Positions 46,070 to 54,939 of a stretch of DNA of 64,000 nucleotides are shown one piece after another. A program made the translations under genes and the position numbers. Positions within the stretch are counted from its first letter, which is position 1. Each line of letters begins with the position of its first letter. The DNA comes from Elstera cyanobacteriorum. GTDB taxonomy: Bacteria; Pseudomonadota; Alphaproteobacteria; Elsterales; Elsteraceae. The DNA is taken from the NCBI RefSeq assembly GCF_002251735.1, contig NZ_NOXS01000030.1:186001-250000 (forward strand). Direction: 5' to 3'. The notes below the pieces were generated by a model. That model was not told the origin of the DNA. It was given only the letters and a program-made list of their open reading frames with translations, and did no database searches.

Positions 46070-47274
46070 AAATCGCCTTCCACGACTATCCGGGCCATGC
46101 GTTTCCGGTGCAACTCGCGCGGGCGCTGGCCAAGCGCGGGCACGAGGTGTTGCACCTGACCTTCAGCGAGTTTCAAGCGCCGAAAGGCCCGCTGGCGCCG
46201 CGCCCGGACGATCCGCCGAGCCTGCACCTGCGCGCCCTGACCTTGGGCGAACCGTTCCAGAAGTATAATTTCGTCCGCCGGGCGTTGCAGGAACGCGCCT
46301 ATGCCGACCTGCTGGTGCGCACCGTCGATGCCTTTGCGCCCGATGTGATCCTCGGCGGCAATGCCCCGCTTGATCCGCAAGCCAAACTGCTGCGTCTCGC
46401 CAAAAAGCGCCGCTGCGGCTTTCTGTTCTGGCATCAGGATGTGTACGGCGTTGCGATTGATAAAATTCTGCGCGCGAAACTGCCCGTCGTCGGCGGGTTG
46501 ATCGGGGGCTGGTACAAGGCACTGGAAAAGCGCCTGTGGCGCGCGTCGGACCGCATTGTCGCGATCACCGAAGATTTCGTGCCGCTGCTGACCGCCGAAG
46601 GCATTGGCCGCGACCGAATTGCCGTGATCGAAAACTGGGGCGCGCGCGACGATCTACCGCCGCGCCCGCAGGATAACCCCTGGTCGCAGGCCCATGATCT
46701 CGTCGGCAAGACGGTCTTTATGTACTCGGGCACCCTGGGCCTAAAGCATAATCCGCAACTTCTCGCCGCCCTGGCCCGCGCCTTCCGCGACGATCCCGAC
46801 GTGCGGGTGTTGGTGGTGACCGAGGGGATCGGCGCCGAGTGGCTCAAAGATGCCAAGACGCGGGAGGGGCTGGATAATCTTATCCTGCTGCCGTTCCAGC
46901 CGTTTAGCGAGGTTCCGAACGCTATCGGTAGCGGCGCGGTGCTAGTCGTCCTGCTAGAGCCGGATGCGGGCGTCTATTCCGTGCCGTCGAAGACCCTCGC
47001 CTATCTGTGCGCCAACCGGCCAATCCTCGGGGCCATTCCGCTCGACAATCTTGCCGCCAAGTTGATCGAGCGGGAAGCGGCGGGCCTCGTCGCCGCCCCG
47101 GCGGATGAGGCGGGGTTTATCGCCGCCGCCCGCCGCCTGCGCGCCGACCCGGCCCTGCGCGCGGCGATGGCGGCCAAGGGCCGCGCCTATGCCGACCGCG
47201 CGTTCGACATCGACCGCATCACCGATCAGTTCGACCGCCTGCTGACCGAAGCGCGCGACCGCGCCCGAGCCTAA
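46066..47274 (+). CDS. Glycosyltransferase family 4 (WcaI-like)
   Basis: A 402-residue GT-B enzyme. The GTG start overlaps the upstream stop (GTGA). The N-terminal KIAFHDYPGHAFPVQLARAL and the C-terminal donor-site region (FQPFSEVPNAIGSGAVLVVL, then VPSKTLAYLCANRPIL) fit GT4. The acceptor is unknown; context suggests LPS or exopolysaccharide. Eleven bases separate it from hldE. Confidence 0.87.
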   Translation: MKIAFHDYPGHAFPVQLARALAKRGHEVLHLTFSEFQAPKGPLAPRPDDPPSLHLRALTLGEPFQKYNFVRRALQERAYADLLVRTVDAFAPDVILGGNAPLDPQAKLLRLAKKRRCGFLFWHQDVYGVAIDKILRAKLPVVGGLIGGWYKALEKRLWRASDRIVAITEDFVPLLTAEGIGRDRIAVIENWGARDDLPPRPQDNPWSQAHDLVGKTVFMYSGTLGLKHNPQLLAALARAFRDDPDVRVLVVTEGIGAEWLKDAKTREGLDNLILLPFQPFSEVPNAIGSGAVLVVLLEPDAGVYSVPSKTLAYLCANRPILGAIPLDNLAAKLIEREAAGLVAAPADEAGFIAAARRLRADPALRAAMAAKGRAYADRAFDIDRITDQFDRLLTEARDRARA

Positions 47275-47284
47275 GGAGCCTTCT

Positions 47285-48754
47285 ATGTCGCAGCTCATCG
47301 ACCTCGCCGCCCGCCTGGAAGCCCTGCGGTCCGCCCGCGTGACGGCGGTTGGTGACGTGATGATGGATCGTTTCGTTTACGGAATGGTCGAGCGGATCTC
47401 GCCGGAAGGACCGATCCCCGTTCTGCGCATTCAGCGGGAAACCACCGTGTTGGGCGGCGCGGGCAATGTGCTGCGCAATCTACTGGCCCTGGGGGCCGAC
47501 TGCTGTTTTGTCTCGGTCGTCGGCGACGATGCCACCGGCCACGGCATCACCGGCCTGATCGCCGGGGAAGAGCGGGTCGAGCCGCATCTGCTGGTCGAAG
47601 CCGGGCGGCAAACGACTGTCAAAACGCGCTTCGTTGCGGGATCGCAACAATTGCTGCGCGCCGATCAGGAAGAAATCTCCCCGCTGCGTCCGGCCACCAT
47701 CGCCGACCTGCTGCAACGGACCGAAGAAGCGCTGACCGACAGTGGCGCGCTGACCCTGTCCGACTATGGTAAGGGCGTTCTCTGCCCAGAAACCCTGCGC
47801 GCCCTGCTGACCCTGGCCCAGCGTAAGGGCGTCCCGGTCATCGTCGATCCCAAGGGCCGCGATTGGACGCGCTACAATGGCGCAACGCTGGTCACGCCGA
47901 ACAAGGCCGAACTCGCGGAAGCAACCGGCCTTGCCACCAATTCCGAAGCCGCCATTCTGGCCGCCGCCCGCCATATCCTGGCAACGACGAGCATTGAGGC
48001 AATCCTGGTCACCCGCAGCCAGGAAGGCATGACCCTGGTAACGCGCGACGCCGCCCCCTTCCATGTTTCCGCCACGGCGCGGGAAGTTTTCGATGTATCC
48101 GGCGCGGGCGATACGGTGGTGGCCGGGCTGGCCGCCGCCCTCGCCGCCGGGTTTTCGCTGCAAGACGCCTGCCTGCTGGCCAATGCTGCGGCGGGCATCG
48201 TCGTCGGCAAGATCGGCACCGCCGTCTGCCGCCTCGAAGAACTTGCTAGCGCTTTGCAGGGCAGCGACCTTGCCCTGGGGGAACAGAAGATCGTCTCGCG
48301 CCGTCAGGCGCTGGACCTGATCGGCGCCTGGCGCCGCCAAGGGCTGAAGGTCGGCTTCACCAACGGCTGCTTCGACCTTATTCACCCCGGCCATGTCTCG
48401 CTGCTCGGCCAGTCGAAGGCGGCCTGCGACCGGTTGGTCGTCGGCCTCAATACCGACGCCTCGGTCAAGCGCCTCAAGGGCGATAGCCGCCCGATCCAGT
48501 CGGAAATGGCCCGCGCCATCGTTCTGGCCTCGATGGCGGCCGTCGATGCCGTGGTGCTGTTCGGCGAGGATACGCCCTATGATCTGATCGCGGCGCTGGA
48601 ACCCGATGTGCTGGTGAAGGGCGCCGATTATACGGTTGAAACCGTTGTCGGGTCCGATCTGGTGCTGAAGCGCGGGGGTAAGGTAGTGCTGGCCAACCTC
48701 GAAGCCGGGTTTTCCACCACCAATACCGTCAAAAAGATCACGGCGCAGGCTTGA
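47285..48754 (+). CDS. hldE: Bifunctional heptose kinase/adenylyltransferase HldE
   Basis: A 489-residue fusion. The N-terminal ~320 residues form a ribokinase-fold kinase (GGAGNVLRNLLALGADCCFV, and the DVSGAGDTVVAGLAAALAAG catalytic loop). The C-terminal ~150 residues are a nucleotidyltransferase with FTNGCFDLIHPGHVSLL. It makes ADP-heptose for LPS core. An ATG downstream of AAGGAGCC supports the start. The 3' end overlaps the acetyltransferase gene by 17 bases, tail to tail. Confidence 0.96.
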   Translation: MSQLIDLAARLEALRSARVTAVGDVMMDRFVYGMVERISPEGPIPVLRIQRETTVLGGAGNVLRNLLALGADCCFVSVVGDDATGHGITGLIAGEERVEPHLLVEAGRQTTVKTRFVAGSQQLLRADQEEISPLRPATIADLLQRTEEALTDSGALTLSDYGKGVLCPETLRALLTLAQRKGVPVIVDPKGRDWTRYNGATLVTPNKAELAEATGLATNSEAAILAAARHILATTSIEAILVTRSQEGMTLVTRDAAPFHVSATAREVFDVSGAGDTVVAGLAAALAAGFSLQDACLLANAAAGIVVGKIGTAVCRLEELASALQGSDLALGEQKIVSRRQALDLIGAWRRQGLKVGFTNGCFDLIHPGHVSLLGQSKAACDRLVVGLNTDASVKRLKGDSRPIQSEMARAIVLASMAAVDAVVLFGEDTPYDLIAALEPDVLVKGADYTVETVVGSDLVLKRGGKVVLANLEAGFSTTNTVKKITAQA

Positions 48755-49478
48755 TCCGGTAATGGTACGGGTAGGCCTCGGCGAACCTTAGGGCGGCGTA
48801 GAGCGCCCGCGCCGGGGTATTCGCCGCCACCACCTGTAAATAGGCTTCACGCGCCCCCTGCGCCGCCCCCCAGGCCAGCAGCGCTTCGGTAATGCGCAAC
48901 CCGTATCCCCGGCGGCGGGCGGCGGGGGCGACGACGACATCGAAAATGCCAACCGCCCCACGCTCAACGACGCCCAAGGCATAGGCGAGCGGCGCCCCGG
49001 CCTGCGTCAGCGTCGCAAACCCCGTCTGCGGCACGATCCCGGCCAGAATGCGGTCGTGCAGCGCCCGGCGGGCGGGCGGCACCCCATTGGCCGCCGCAAA
49101 CCCCTCCGCCCACGTCGGGGTTAAGACATGATCGATCTGAACATCGGGCGGTAGCGGGGCGGCGGCAGTAGGGCGGTGCAAGACCAGCGTTGGGTCGAGC
49201 GCGGCATAGCCAATCGCTTCCAGAAACTCATCGGTCCCGGCGGGCGCCAGCGGCGACAGACGAAAGATCGACGGCTGCCCCAGGCGGGCATAAGCCGCCT
49301 CCACGGGCGCAACAACCGTCTCCACCGGCGCCGCCCCCGCCAGGGCATTGGCGGAATTGGCGCGCTTGGTATAGCCGCCGGCGGCCCGCACGGCCCAACC
49401 GCTGCAGATCAGCGTCTGCGGCGCGGGCCAGGCGTTCAACGCCCGCTCCTCCAGCCCCTGAACCGCCGAACCGATCAC
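48738..49478 (-). CDS. GNAT family N-acetyltransferase
   Basis: A 246-residue protein. The C-terminal ~130 residues form the GNAT core with VFDVVVAPAARRRGYGLRIT-like (IFDVVVAPAARRRGYGLRIT) as the CoA pyrophosphate loop, and ANTPARALYAALRFAEAYPY. The N-terminal part lacks a clear second GNAT motif but has a related secondary-structure pattern. Its ATG overlaps the upstream hypothetical gene stop by four bases. Substrate unknown. Confidence 0.87.
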   Translation of the reverse strand: MIGSAVQGLEERALNAWPAPQTLICSGWAVRAAGGYTKRANSANALAGAAPVETVVAPVEAAYARLGQPSIFRLSPLAPAGTDEFLEAIGYAALDPTLVLHRPTAAAPLPPDVQIDHVLTPTWAEGFAAANGVPPARRALHDRILAGIVPQTGFATLTQAGAPLAYALGVVERGAVGIFDVVVAPAARRRGYGLRITEALLAWGAAQGAREAYLQVVAANTPARALYAALRFAEAYPYHYRIKPAP

Positions 49479-49963
49479 GCACAGGCCTGAAGCTGGCTAA
49501 AGCGCCGGTCGCAGATGAAGCTGATGAACTCGGTCAGCAGCCGCCCCGCCGCTTCGGTATCGAGCGCGGTAGCGGCGAGGCTTTCCACCTGGGTCTCCGT
49601 CGCTTCCAGCCGCTGCACGCTCAGCGTCCCCGCACGGTCACAGCCGATGCGCAGCTTCTGCGGCACCGGTTGACCGTCGATAAACAGCACGAAAATCACC
49701 GACCCGACGAAAGGTTCCGGCCCGCGCTGGGGAATTTCGCGCAGTTGGATCTGCGCCTCTTCCAACGCTTCGTTGATATCGTGCAAAGCGTGCTGAAGGC
49801 GCGGCAGAAGCTGCGTGCGCCATAAGTTGCGCTGCCGCAGCAGTTCAGCGGCGGCGCGCTGGGCCGACGCCCGCGCCGCCTCGTCGCGCGCCGAGATGAT
49901 GCCGTCCAACGTCTTCTTTTGGGCGATGATGGCGGCCAAAGCGCTATGGTATCCGTGCGTCAT
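49475..49963 (-). CDS. Hypothetical protein, coiled-coil N-terminus, 162 residues
   Basis: A 162-residue protein starting MTHGYHSALAAII after GGGAGGGA at 8 bases. Residues ~15-75 are helical with heptad-like spacing (ARDEAARASAQRAAAELLRQ). The C-terminal half has the strands PFVGSVIFVLFIDGQPVPQK and a helix. It ends FICDRRFSQLQACA with two Cys. No family is recognised. It overlaps the GNAT gene and is probably its partner or target. Confidence 0.75.
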   Translation of the reverse strand: MTHGYHSALAAIIAQKKTLDGIISARDEAARASAQRAAAELLRQRNLWRTQLLPRLQHALHDINEALEEAQIQLREIPQRGPEPFVGSVIFVLFIDGQPVPQKLRIGCDRAGTLSVQRLEATETQVESLAATALDTEAAGRLLTEFISFICDRRFSQLQACA

Positions 49964-50223
49964 TGGGCGATCCCTCCCTGAAGCGGCTCTGCCGCTTTCT
50001 GCGACCGAACCAGTATTGCGGCCTTTTGCGGCAAGATTCCGACCGCCCTGCAGGCCCACCCCGTCATGACCGCCATGGACACCCGTTGTGCGGCGCGGTA
50101 AGCATGAGGCCGGACGTGCCGCCCGCATGCGGCAGAACCGGGATACCTTGGCAGACGGGCTTTCGCCCCCCATCTCTTGCCACACCGCATCCCGCAACGG
50201 ACAGAAGAGCCGAAGGTGACACG

Positions 50224-51039
50224 ATGAAAGGCTGGAGCCTGGACGATATTCCCTGGGACCGCTTCCAGGCGAACCTGGTCGATCCCGAGACCGTCAAAGT
50301 CGTGAAGGCGGCGGCCTTGGTCGAACATAATGGTTATGAATACGCCGTTTACCTTAAGAATGTCTTTCGCGACGATCCGGCGTTTTGCGCCGCGACCGAC
50401 GCTTGGGCCGAAGAAGAGGTTCGGCACGGTCAAGCGCTGCGCCGTTGGGCCGAATTGGCCGATCCCAGCTTCGATTTCGACCGTGCGTTCCATGCCTTCA
50501 CCACTGGCTATCGCCTGCCCCTTGATGCGCAGGAGTCGGTGCGCGGCAGCCGCGCGGGGGAATTGATCGCCCGCTGCATCGTCGAAACCGGCACAAGCTC
50601 CTGGTACACCGCCATTAAGGACGGAACGCGGGAGCCTGTCCTGCAACAAATTTGCGCCGCCATCGCCGCCGATGAATTGCGCCATTACAAGCTGTTCTAC
50701 AGCACCCTTAAGACATACCTTGAAAAAGAAGGCCTGGGCCGTTGGCAGCGGCTGCGCGTCGCCGCCACCCGTCTTACGGAAACCGAAGACGATGAATTAG
50801 CCTATGCCTATTATGCGGCGAATGGGCAGAACGCCCCCTACGACCGCCGCACCTTCAACCGCGCCTATGCCCGCCGGGCCTATGCCTTCTACCGCCCGCA
50901 CCATGTGGATCGCGGCATGGCGATGATCTTCAAAGCCATCGGCCTGCCCGCACGCGGCGTGCTGCATCAAATGGCAACGAAGGCCGCCTGGACCTATATG
51001 CGCAAGCGCACGGCGGCCTTGGATAAGGACGCGGCGTAA
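50224..51039 (+). CDS. Ferritin-like diiron protein of unknown function
   Basis: A 271-residue protein with helical content and two ExxH-type motifs, EEEVRHGQAL (residues ~63-72) and ADELRHYKLF (~148-157), as in ferritin-like or acyl-ACP-desaturase-like diiron enzymes. A GAAGGTG precedes the ATG by about 8 bases. The C-terminal ~80 residues are basic and Tyr-rich. It may be a fatty-acid desaturase or hydroxylase relative; substrate is not evident. The 260-bp gap before it shows nothing else. Confidence 0.78.
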   Translation: MKGWSLDDIPWDRFQANLVDPETVKVVKAAALVEHNGYEYAVYLKNVFRDDPAFCAATDAWAEEEVRHGQALRRWAELADPSFDFDRAFHAFTTGYRLPLDAQESVRGSRAGELIARCIVETGTSSWYTAIKDGTREPVLQQICAAIAADELRHYKLFYSTLKTYLEKEGLGRWQRLRVAATRLTETEDDELAYAYYAANGQNAPYDRRTFNRAYARRAYAFYRPHHVDRGMAMIFKAIGLPARGVLHQMATKAAWTYMRKRTAALDKDAA

Positions 51040-51054
51040 GCCTCTTCCAAAGAG

Positions 51055-51084
51055 TTCCCTGGGAGCGGTGGCACCCCCAGGGAA
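51055..51084. terminator. Hairpin between ferritin-like and hydrolase genes
   Basis: A perfect 9-bp stem TTCCCTGGG (51055-51063) with CCCAGGGAA (51076-51084) between convergent genes. It lacks a T-run, so it may serve as a weak bidirectional terminator. Confidence 0.55.
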
Positions 51085-51093
51085 ACCGAGGTC

Positions 51094-51858
51094 TTAAGGT
51101 TTTACCGCGCCCTTCGCTGCCGTATCGATTACCTCGGCCACCGCTTTCGGCTGCGATAGAAACACCACATGGCTGCCCTTAATCTCGGTCGTTCGGGCGC
51201 CGATCTTGGTGGCCATCTTCCGCAGCAAGTCCGGCGCAATCGCGCCGTCTTCGGTGGCAACAATTGCCCAGCTCGGCTTCGTCTGCCACGCCGCGACCGT
51301 TAGCTTAGCTTGCAGCGCCTTGAGGGCGATAGGCACCTGCGACGCTTGCAGGAACGCCGCATCATCCGCGCTGATATCGGCGGCGAACCCGGCACGGAAG
51401 GTTTCAGCCTTGAGGAAGGCAAAGCCATCCGGCTGTTCGTCGGGGTTGAAGTTCGGCGGCGGCGGAATGTCGGCATATTGATCGAGCACCGACTGGCCGA
51501 CGTTCGGCGCGAAGGCGGCAACATAGACCAGCCCGGCAACCTTCGGATTAGCCCCCGCTTGGCTTATCACGGCCCCGCCATAGGAGTGGCCCACCAGAAG
51601 AACCGGCCCATCCTGGCGCGCGATAACGCGCTGGGTTGCGGCCACATCATCCTCGAAGGAGGTCAGCGGGTTTTGCACAATGCTGACCTTATAGCCGCGC
51701 GCCGAAAGCTGATCGTAAACCCCGCGCCACCCGGCCCCGTCGGCGAAGGCGCCGTGAACCAGCACGATGTTACGCACGGCGGGTGCTTGTTGGGCATGAA
51801 CGGGGGCGGTAGCGGCGAGCGCTACGGCGGCAGACGCCAACAGCAGGGCTTTGGTCAT
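51094..51858 (-). CDS. Exported alpha/beta hydrolase
   Basis: A 254-residue protein with a signal peptide (MTKALLLASAAVALAATAPVHA). The nucleophile elbow is VGHSYGGAVISQ (Ser about residue 93), the oxyanion region VLVHGAFADGAGW and the likely catalytic His in IKGSHVVFLS near the end. It is close to the salicylate/aryl-esterase-like group of alpha/beta hydrolases. Substrate unknown. It is monocistronic. Two GATC/CGAT-rich repeats upstream have no clear role. Confidence 0.88.
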   Translation of the reverse strand: MTKALLLASAAVALAATAPVHAQQAPAVRNIVLVHGAFADGAGWRGVYDQLSARGYKVSIVQNPLTSFEDDVAATQRVIARQDGPVLLVGHSYGGAVISQAGANPKVAGLVYVAAFAPNVGQSVLDQYADIPPPPNFNPDEQPDGFAFLKAETFRAGFAADISADDAAFLQASQVPIALKALQAKLTVAAWQTKPSWAIVATEDGAIAPDLLRKMATKIGARTTEIKGSHVVFLSQPKAVAEVIDTAAKGAVKP

Positions 51859-51965
51859 GATCGGCTCCTTTCAGGTTTGCGCGATTATTTATCGTGCGAT
51901 CAATATCTTCCTTCACTCGACATTTGTCAATCACACGATTTAATCGTTTACGATCTATATACATG

Positions 51966-52000
51966 CAAAAAAACCGCAGAAGGATCGGCTTCTGCGGTTT
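51966..52000 (-). terminator. Intrinsic terminator of bfr-bfd
   Basis: A perfect 12-bp stem AAACCGCAGAAG (51971-51982) with CTTCTGCGGTTT (51989-52000), followed by seven T in all on the minus strand, 31 bp past the bfd stop. Confidence 0.92.
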
Positions 52001-52030
52001 GCTGAATACGGCGCTTGAAACGGCGAGGGC

Positions 52031-52228
52031 TTAGGCCCCGGCAGGCTCCATCTGCCGCCGCCGCTCGACCGGCGCTTCCGGCAGCAGGCTGCGGGCGTGG
52101 CCGACGCAACGGCCGCATTTAACCTGGCAGCCGTGGGCTTTATAGAGGGCCGCGAGCGTTGCGGCGCCGCTTTCGCGGGCGCGGATCATATCCCGTTCGC
52201 TCAAGGCATTGCAGACGCAAACGATCAT
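52031..52228 (-). CDS. bfd: Bacterioferritin-associated ferredoxin
   Basis: A 65-residue [2Fe-2S] protein with ligands Cys 4, Cys 6, Cys 38 and Cys 41 (MIVCVCNAL and KCGRCVG). It reduces bacterioferritin to release iron. It lies 17 bases after bfr in one operon, which is the reverse of the more common bfd-bfr order but has the same function. Confidence 0.95.
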   Translation of the reverse strand: MIVCVCNALSERDMIRARESGAATLAALYKAHGCQVKCGRCVGHARSLLPEAPVERRRQMEPAGA

Positions 52229-52245
52229 GCGGCCCCCGTGGCGGC

Positions 52246-52725
52246 TTAGCTCTTGAGCGGTTCGACCTGCTTTTGCAGATAATTCTGCAAGCCGATCTGC
52301 TCGATAAGCGACAGTTGGGTTTCGAGGAAGTCGATATGCTCTTCGGTATCGACCAGGATTTTCGTCAGCAGGTCGCGGCTGGCGTAATCCTTAATGTCTT
52401 CCATATAGGCGATGGCTTCGATCAGATCGGCGCGGGCCTGGGTTTCGATCCGCAGATCGCCCGACAGGGCTTCCGGCACATCTTCCCCGATCAACAGCTT
52501 GCCGAGATCCTGCAGGTTCGGCAGGCCTTCCAGAAACAGAATGCGCTCGATCAGCCAGTCGGCGTGGCGCATCTCGTCGATGGATTCGTGATAGGTCTTA
52601 TCGCCGAGCCGCTGAAACCCCCAATTCTTATGCATGCGCGCATGCAGGAAGTACTGGTTGATCGCCGTCAGCTCGTTGAACAGGATCTTATTGAGGTATT
52701 GGATCGCTTGCCGGTCGCCCTGCAT
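52246..52725 (-). CDS. bfr: Bacterioferritin
   Basis: A 159-residue haem ferritin. Ferroxidase residues Glu 18, Glu 51 and His 54, and the haem-ligand Met 52 (DEMRHADWL), are present, with a second pair near residues 92 and 127. It oligomerises as a 24-mer iron store. It starts the bfr-bfd operon; no metal box is recognised immediately upstream. Confidence 0.96.
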   Translation of the reverse strand: MQGDRQAIQYLNKILFNELTAINQYFLHARMHKNWGFQRLGDKTYHESIDEMRHADWLIERILFLEGLPNLQDLGKLLIGEDVPEALSGDLRIETQARADLIEAIAYMEDIKDYASRDLLTKILVDTEEHIDFLETQLSLIEQIGLQNYLQKQVEPLKS

Positions 52726-52783
52726 TACTGCCTCCGCTGGCGTGGGAAGGGCACCGCCGAGGCGATGCCCAAAGTCCCCTAGC

Positions 52784-53815
52784 TTAGCGCCAACCGGCGC
52801 GGTCGGCGATCTTCAAAGCGTCCGGCGTCGCTTCGCCGATCTTGGCGAGGTTCAGGGTATCGGCCTTGAACTTGCCGAAGCTGGCGAGGATCGGGTCGGC
52901 GTCCACATCGGCACGCACCGGAAACTCCATCGTCCCGGCGGACATCACCTTTTGGGCATCCTTGCTGATTAGGAATTCCAAGAACTTCGTTGCATCGGCC
53001 TTGTTCGGCGCGTGCTTGGTCAGCCCAACGCCGGAGATATTGATGTGGGCGCCGCGACCGTCCTGGTTCGGAAAGACGATGCCGATCTTCTCGACAATCT
53101 TCTTATCGGCGTCCGACCCACCCTTGAGGCGGGCGTAGTAATAATGATTGGTCAGGGCGATATCGGCTTCCCCGGCGGCAATCGCCTTCAACTGATCGGT
53201 ATCGCCGCCCTGCGGGGCGCGGGCGAGATTGGCGACGAGGCCCTTGGCCCAATCCTGCGCTTTATCGGCGCCGTCATTGGCGATGATCGACGCGATCAGC
53301 GACAGGTTATAGGTATGGTTCGAGGAGCGGGTCAGCACCTTGCCCTTAAACTTCGGGTCCGCCAGTGTTTCGTAAGTGGCGATATCGGCGGGCTTCACCT
53401 TATCGGTGTTATAGGCAATAACGCGCGAGCGCAGGGCAATGGCGAACCAATTGCCATCGGGATCGCGTAGATTGGCCGGAACCACCTCGTCCACCGTGGC
53501 GGACTTCAGCGGCTGCAACAGCTTGGCGTTCTTCAGAATGTAGAGGTTCGCCGCGTCGACGGTGATGATCACATCGGCGGGGGAATTGGCACCCTCGCGC
53601 TGCAAGCGCTGGACGAGGCCATTGATATCACCCTGGACGACATTCACCTTAATGCCCGTTTCGGCGGTGAACTTATCGTACATGGCCTGATCGGTCGGAT
53701 AATGGCGCGACGAATAGACGTTCACTTCCGCCGCCGACGCCAGCGCCGTTCCGGCCAGCCACAGGGCGGTCGCGGTCAGAGCAACGATATTCGCACGCTT
53801 AATCATCTTCGCCAT
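52784..53815 (-). CDS. Fe(3+) ABC transporter substrate-binding protein (FutA/AfuA-like), orphan
   Basis: A 343-residue periplasmic protein with a signal peptide ending near [20 protein letters not shown]. It has the typical ferric-binding start [20 protein letters not shown] and the iron-contact [12 protein letters not shown] Tyr cluster. It binds ferric iron for an ABC importer, but no permease or ATPase gene is next to it. AGGA lies about 6 bases before the ATG. A metal-box-like site lies 75 bp upstream. Confidence 0.92.
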   Translation of the reverse strand: MAKMIKRANIVALTATALWLAGTALASAAEVNVYSSRHYPTDQAMYDKFTAETGIKVNVVQGDINGLVQRLQREGANSPADVIITVDAANLYILKNAKLLQPLKSATVDEVVPANLRDPDGNWFAIALRSRVIAYNTDKVKPADIATYETLADPKFKGKVLTRSSNHTYNLSLIASIIANDGADKAQDWAKGLVANLARAPQGGDTDQLKAIAAGEADIALTNHYYYARLKGGSDADKKIVEKIGIVFPNQDGRGAHINISGVGLTKHAPNKADATKFLEFLISKDAQKVMSAGTMEFPVRADVDADPILASFGKFKADTLNLAKIGEATPDALKIADRAGWR

Positions 53816-53889
53816 CTTGGTCCTCGCTTGCCGGTGAAACGGCCCCTCGCTGCGTACTGCGACGCATTCTTAACAGGCGGGAGTTTGCA

Positions 53890-53909
53890 GATATTGCGAG
53901 CGATTTGCA
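53890..53909. promoter_or_regulatory. Candidate metal-regulator operator upstream of iron-binding protein
   Basis: On the minus strand this reads TGCAAATCGCTCGCAATATC, containing the same CTCGCAATATC 11-mer and TGC-x-A nine bases before it as the mntH site. It is embedded in ATTGC/GCAAT-type repeats, as in alphaproteobacterial Fur, Mur or Irr boxes, and lies 75 bp from the start codon. Confidence 0.58.
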
Positions 53910-53934
53910 ATAGCGTTTACGCGGCGCTGACATG

Positions 53935-53967
53935 CAAAAAGCCGCCCCCGGGCTTCCGGGGGCGGCT
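53935..53967 (-). terminator. Intrinsic terminator of liv operon
   Basis: A perfect 12-bp stem AGCCGCCCCCGG (53940-53951) with CCGGGGGCGGCT (53956-53967), loop GCTT, then five T in total on the minus strand, downstream of livM. Confidence 0.92.
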
Positions 53968-53988
53968 CTTGAAAACACGCGCGCTAAA

Positions 53989-54927
53989 TCAGGCGTTCTT
54001 CTTCGTGAACAGCCCCAGCAGGCGCGGCAGCTCGCCAACGATCCCGCGGCGGAACAGCATGACGCAGACGACGAAAATACCGCCGGTGATGATCGTCACC
54101 CACGCGCCCGTTTCGGCCAGATAATCTTGGATCAGCACGATGATCCCGGCGCCGACAATGGGGCCGAACAGCGTGCCGATGCCGCCGAGCAGGGTCATCA
54201 GCACCACTTCACCCGACATGGTCCAATGCACGTCCGACAGGCTGGCGAGTTGCAGGGTGATCGCCTTCAGCGACCCGGCCAACCCGGCGAGCGACGCCGA
54301 GAGCACGAAGGCCAGCAGCTTATACCGGTCTACCGAATAGCCGAGGGACCGGGCGCGCGGTTCGTTCTCGCGGATCGCCTTCAGCACTTGGCCGAACGGC
54401 GAATGCACAGTGCGGTAGATCAGCAGCAGCCCCGCCAGCACGACGATCAGCACAAAGTAATACATGGTCGTGGTTGGCGCGAGGTCGATCAGCCCGAACA
54501 ATTTCCCGCGCGGCACAGCCTGGATACCGTCTTCCCCGTGGGTGAAGGGCACTTGCAGGGCCGCGAAGAACACCATTTGGGCCATCGCCAAGGTGATCAT
54601 GGCGAAATAGATGCCCTGGCGGCGAATAGCGATCGCGCCGGAGATAGCCCCCATCGCCCCCGCCGTCAGCATCCCAAGCAGCAGCGCCAATTCGGGCGTC
54701 AGCCCCCAAACCTTGGCGGCATGGGCCGTTACATAGGCCGCCCCGCCGAAGTAGGCGGCATGACCGAAGCTGAGCAGCCCGGCAAAGCCAAGCAGCAGGT
54801 TAAACGCGCAGGCAAACAGCGCAAAACACAGGATCTTCATCACCGTGATCTCGTAAAGACCGGTGAAGGGCACCGCCGCGAACAGCAGCGTGAAGATCAG
54901 GAAGGACCGAAGAGCGGCAGGCGACAT
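53989..54927 (-). CDS. livM: Branched-chain amino-acid ABC permease LivM
   Basis: A 312-residue inner-membrane permease of the LivM type with about ten hydrophobic segments. It shows the segments LNLLLGFAGLLSFGHAAYFG and the EAA-like region SPFGQVLKAIRENEPRARSL. A GGGGAGGG precedes the ATG by about 5 bases. Last gene of the liv operon. Confidence 0.93.
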   Translation of the reverse strand: MSPAALRSFLIFTLLFAAVPFTGLYEITVMKILCFALFACAFNLLLGFAGLLSFGHAAYFGGAAYVTAHAAKVWGLTPELALLLGMLTAGAMGAISGAIAIRRQGIYFAMITLAMAQMVFFAALQVPFTHGEDGIQAVPRGKLFGLIDLAPTTTMYYFVLIVVLAGLLLIYRTVHSPFGQVLKAIRENEPRARSLGYSVDRYKLLAFVLSASLAGLAGSLKAITLQLASLSDVHWTMSGEVVLMTLLGGIGTLFGPIVGAGIIVLIQDYLAETGAWVTIITGGIFVVCVMLFRRGIVGELPRLLGLFTKKNA

Positions 54928-54939
54928 CGAACCCTCCCC

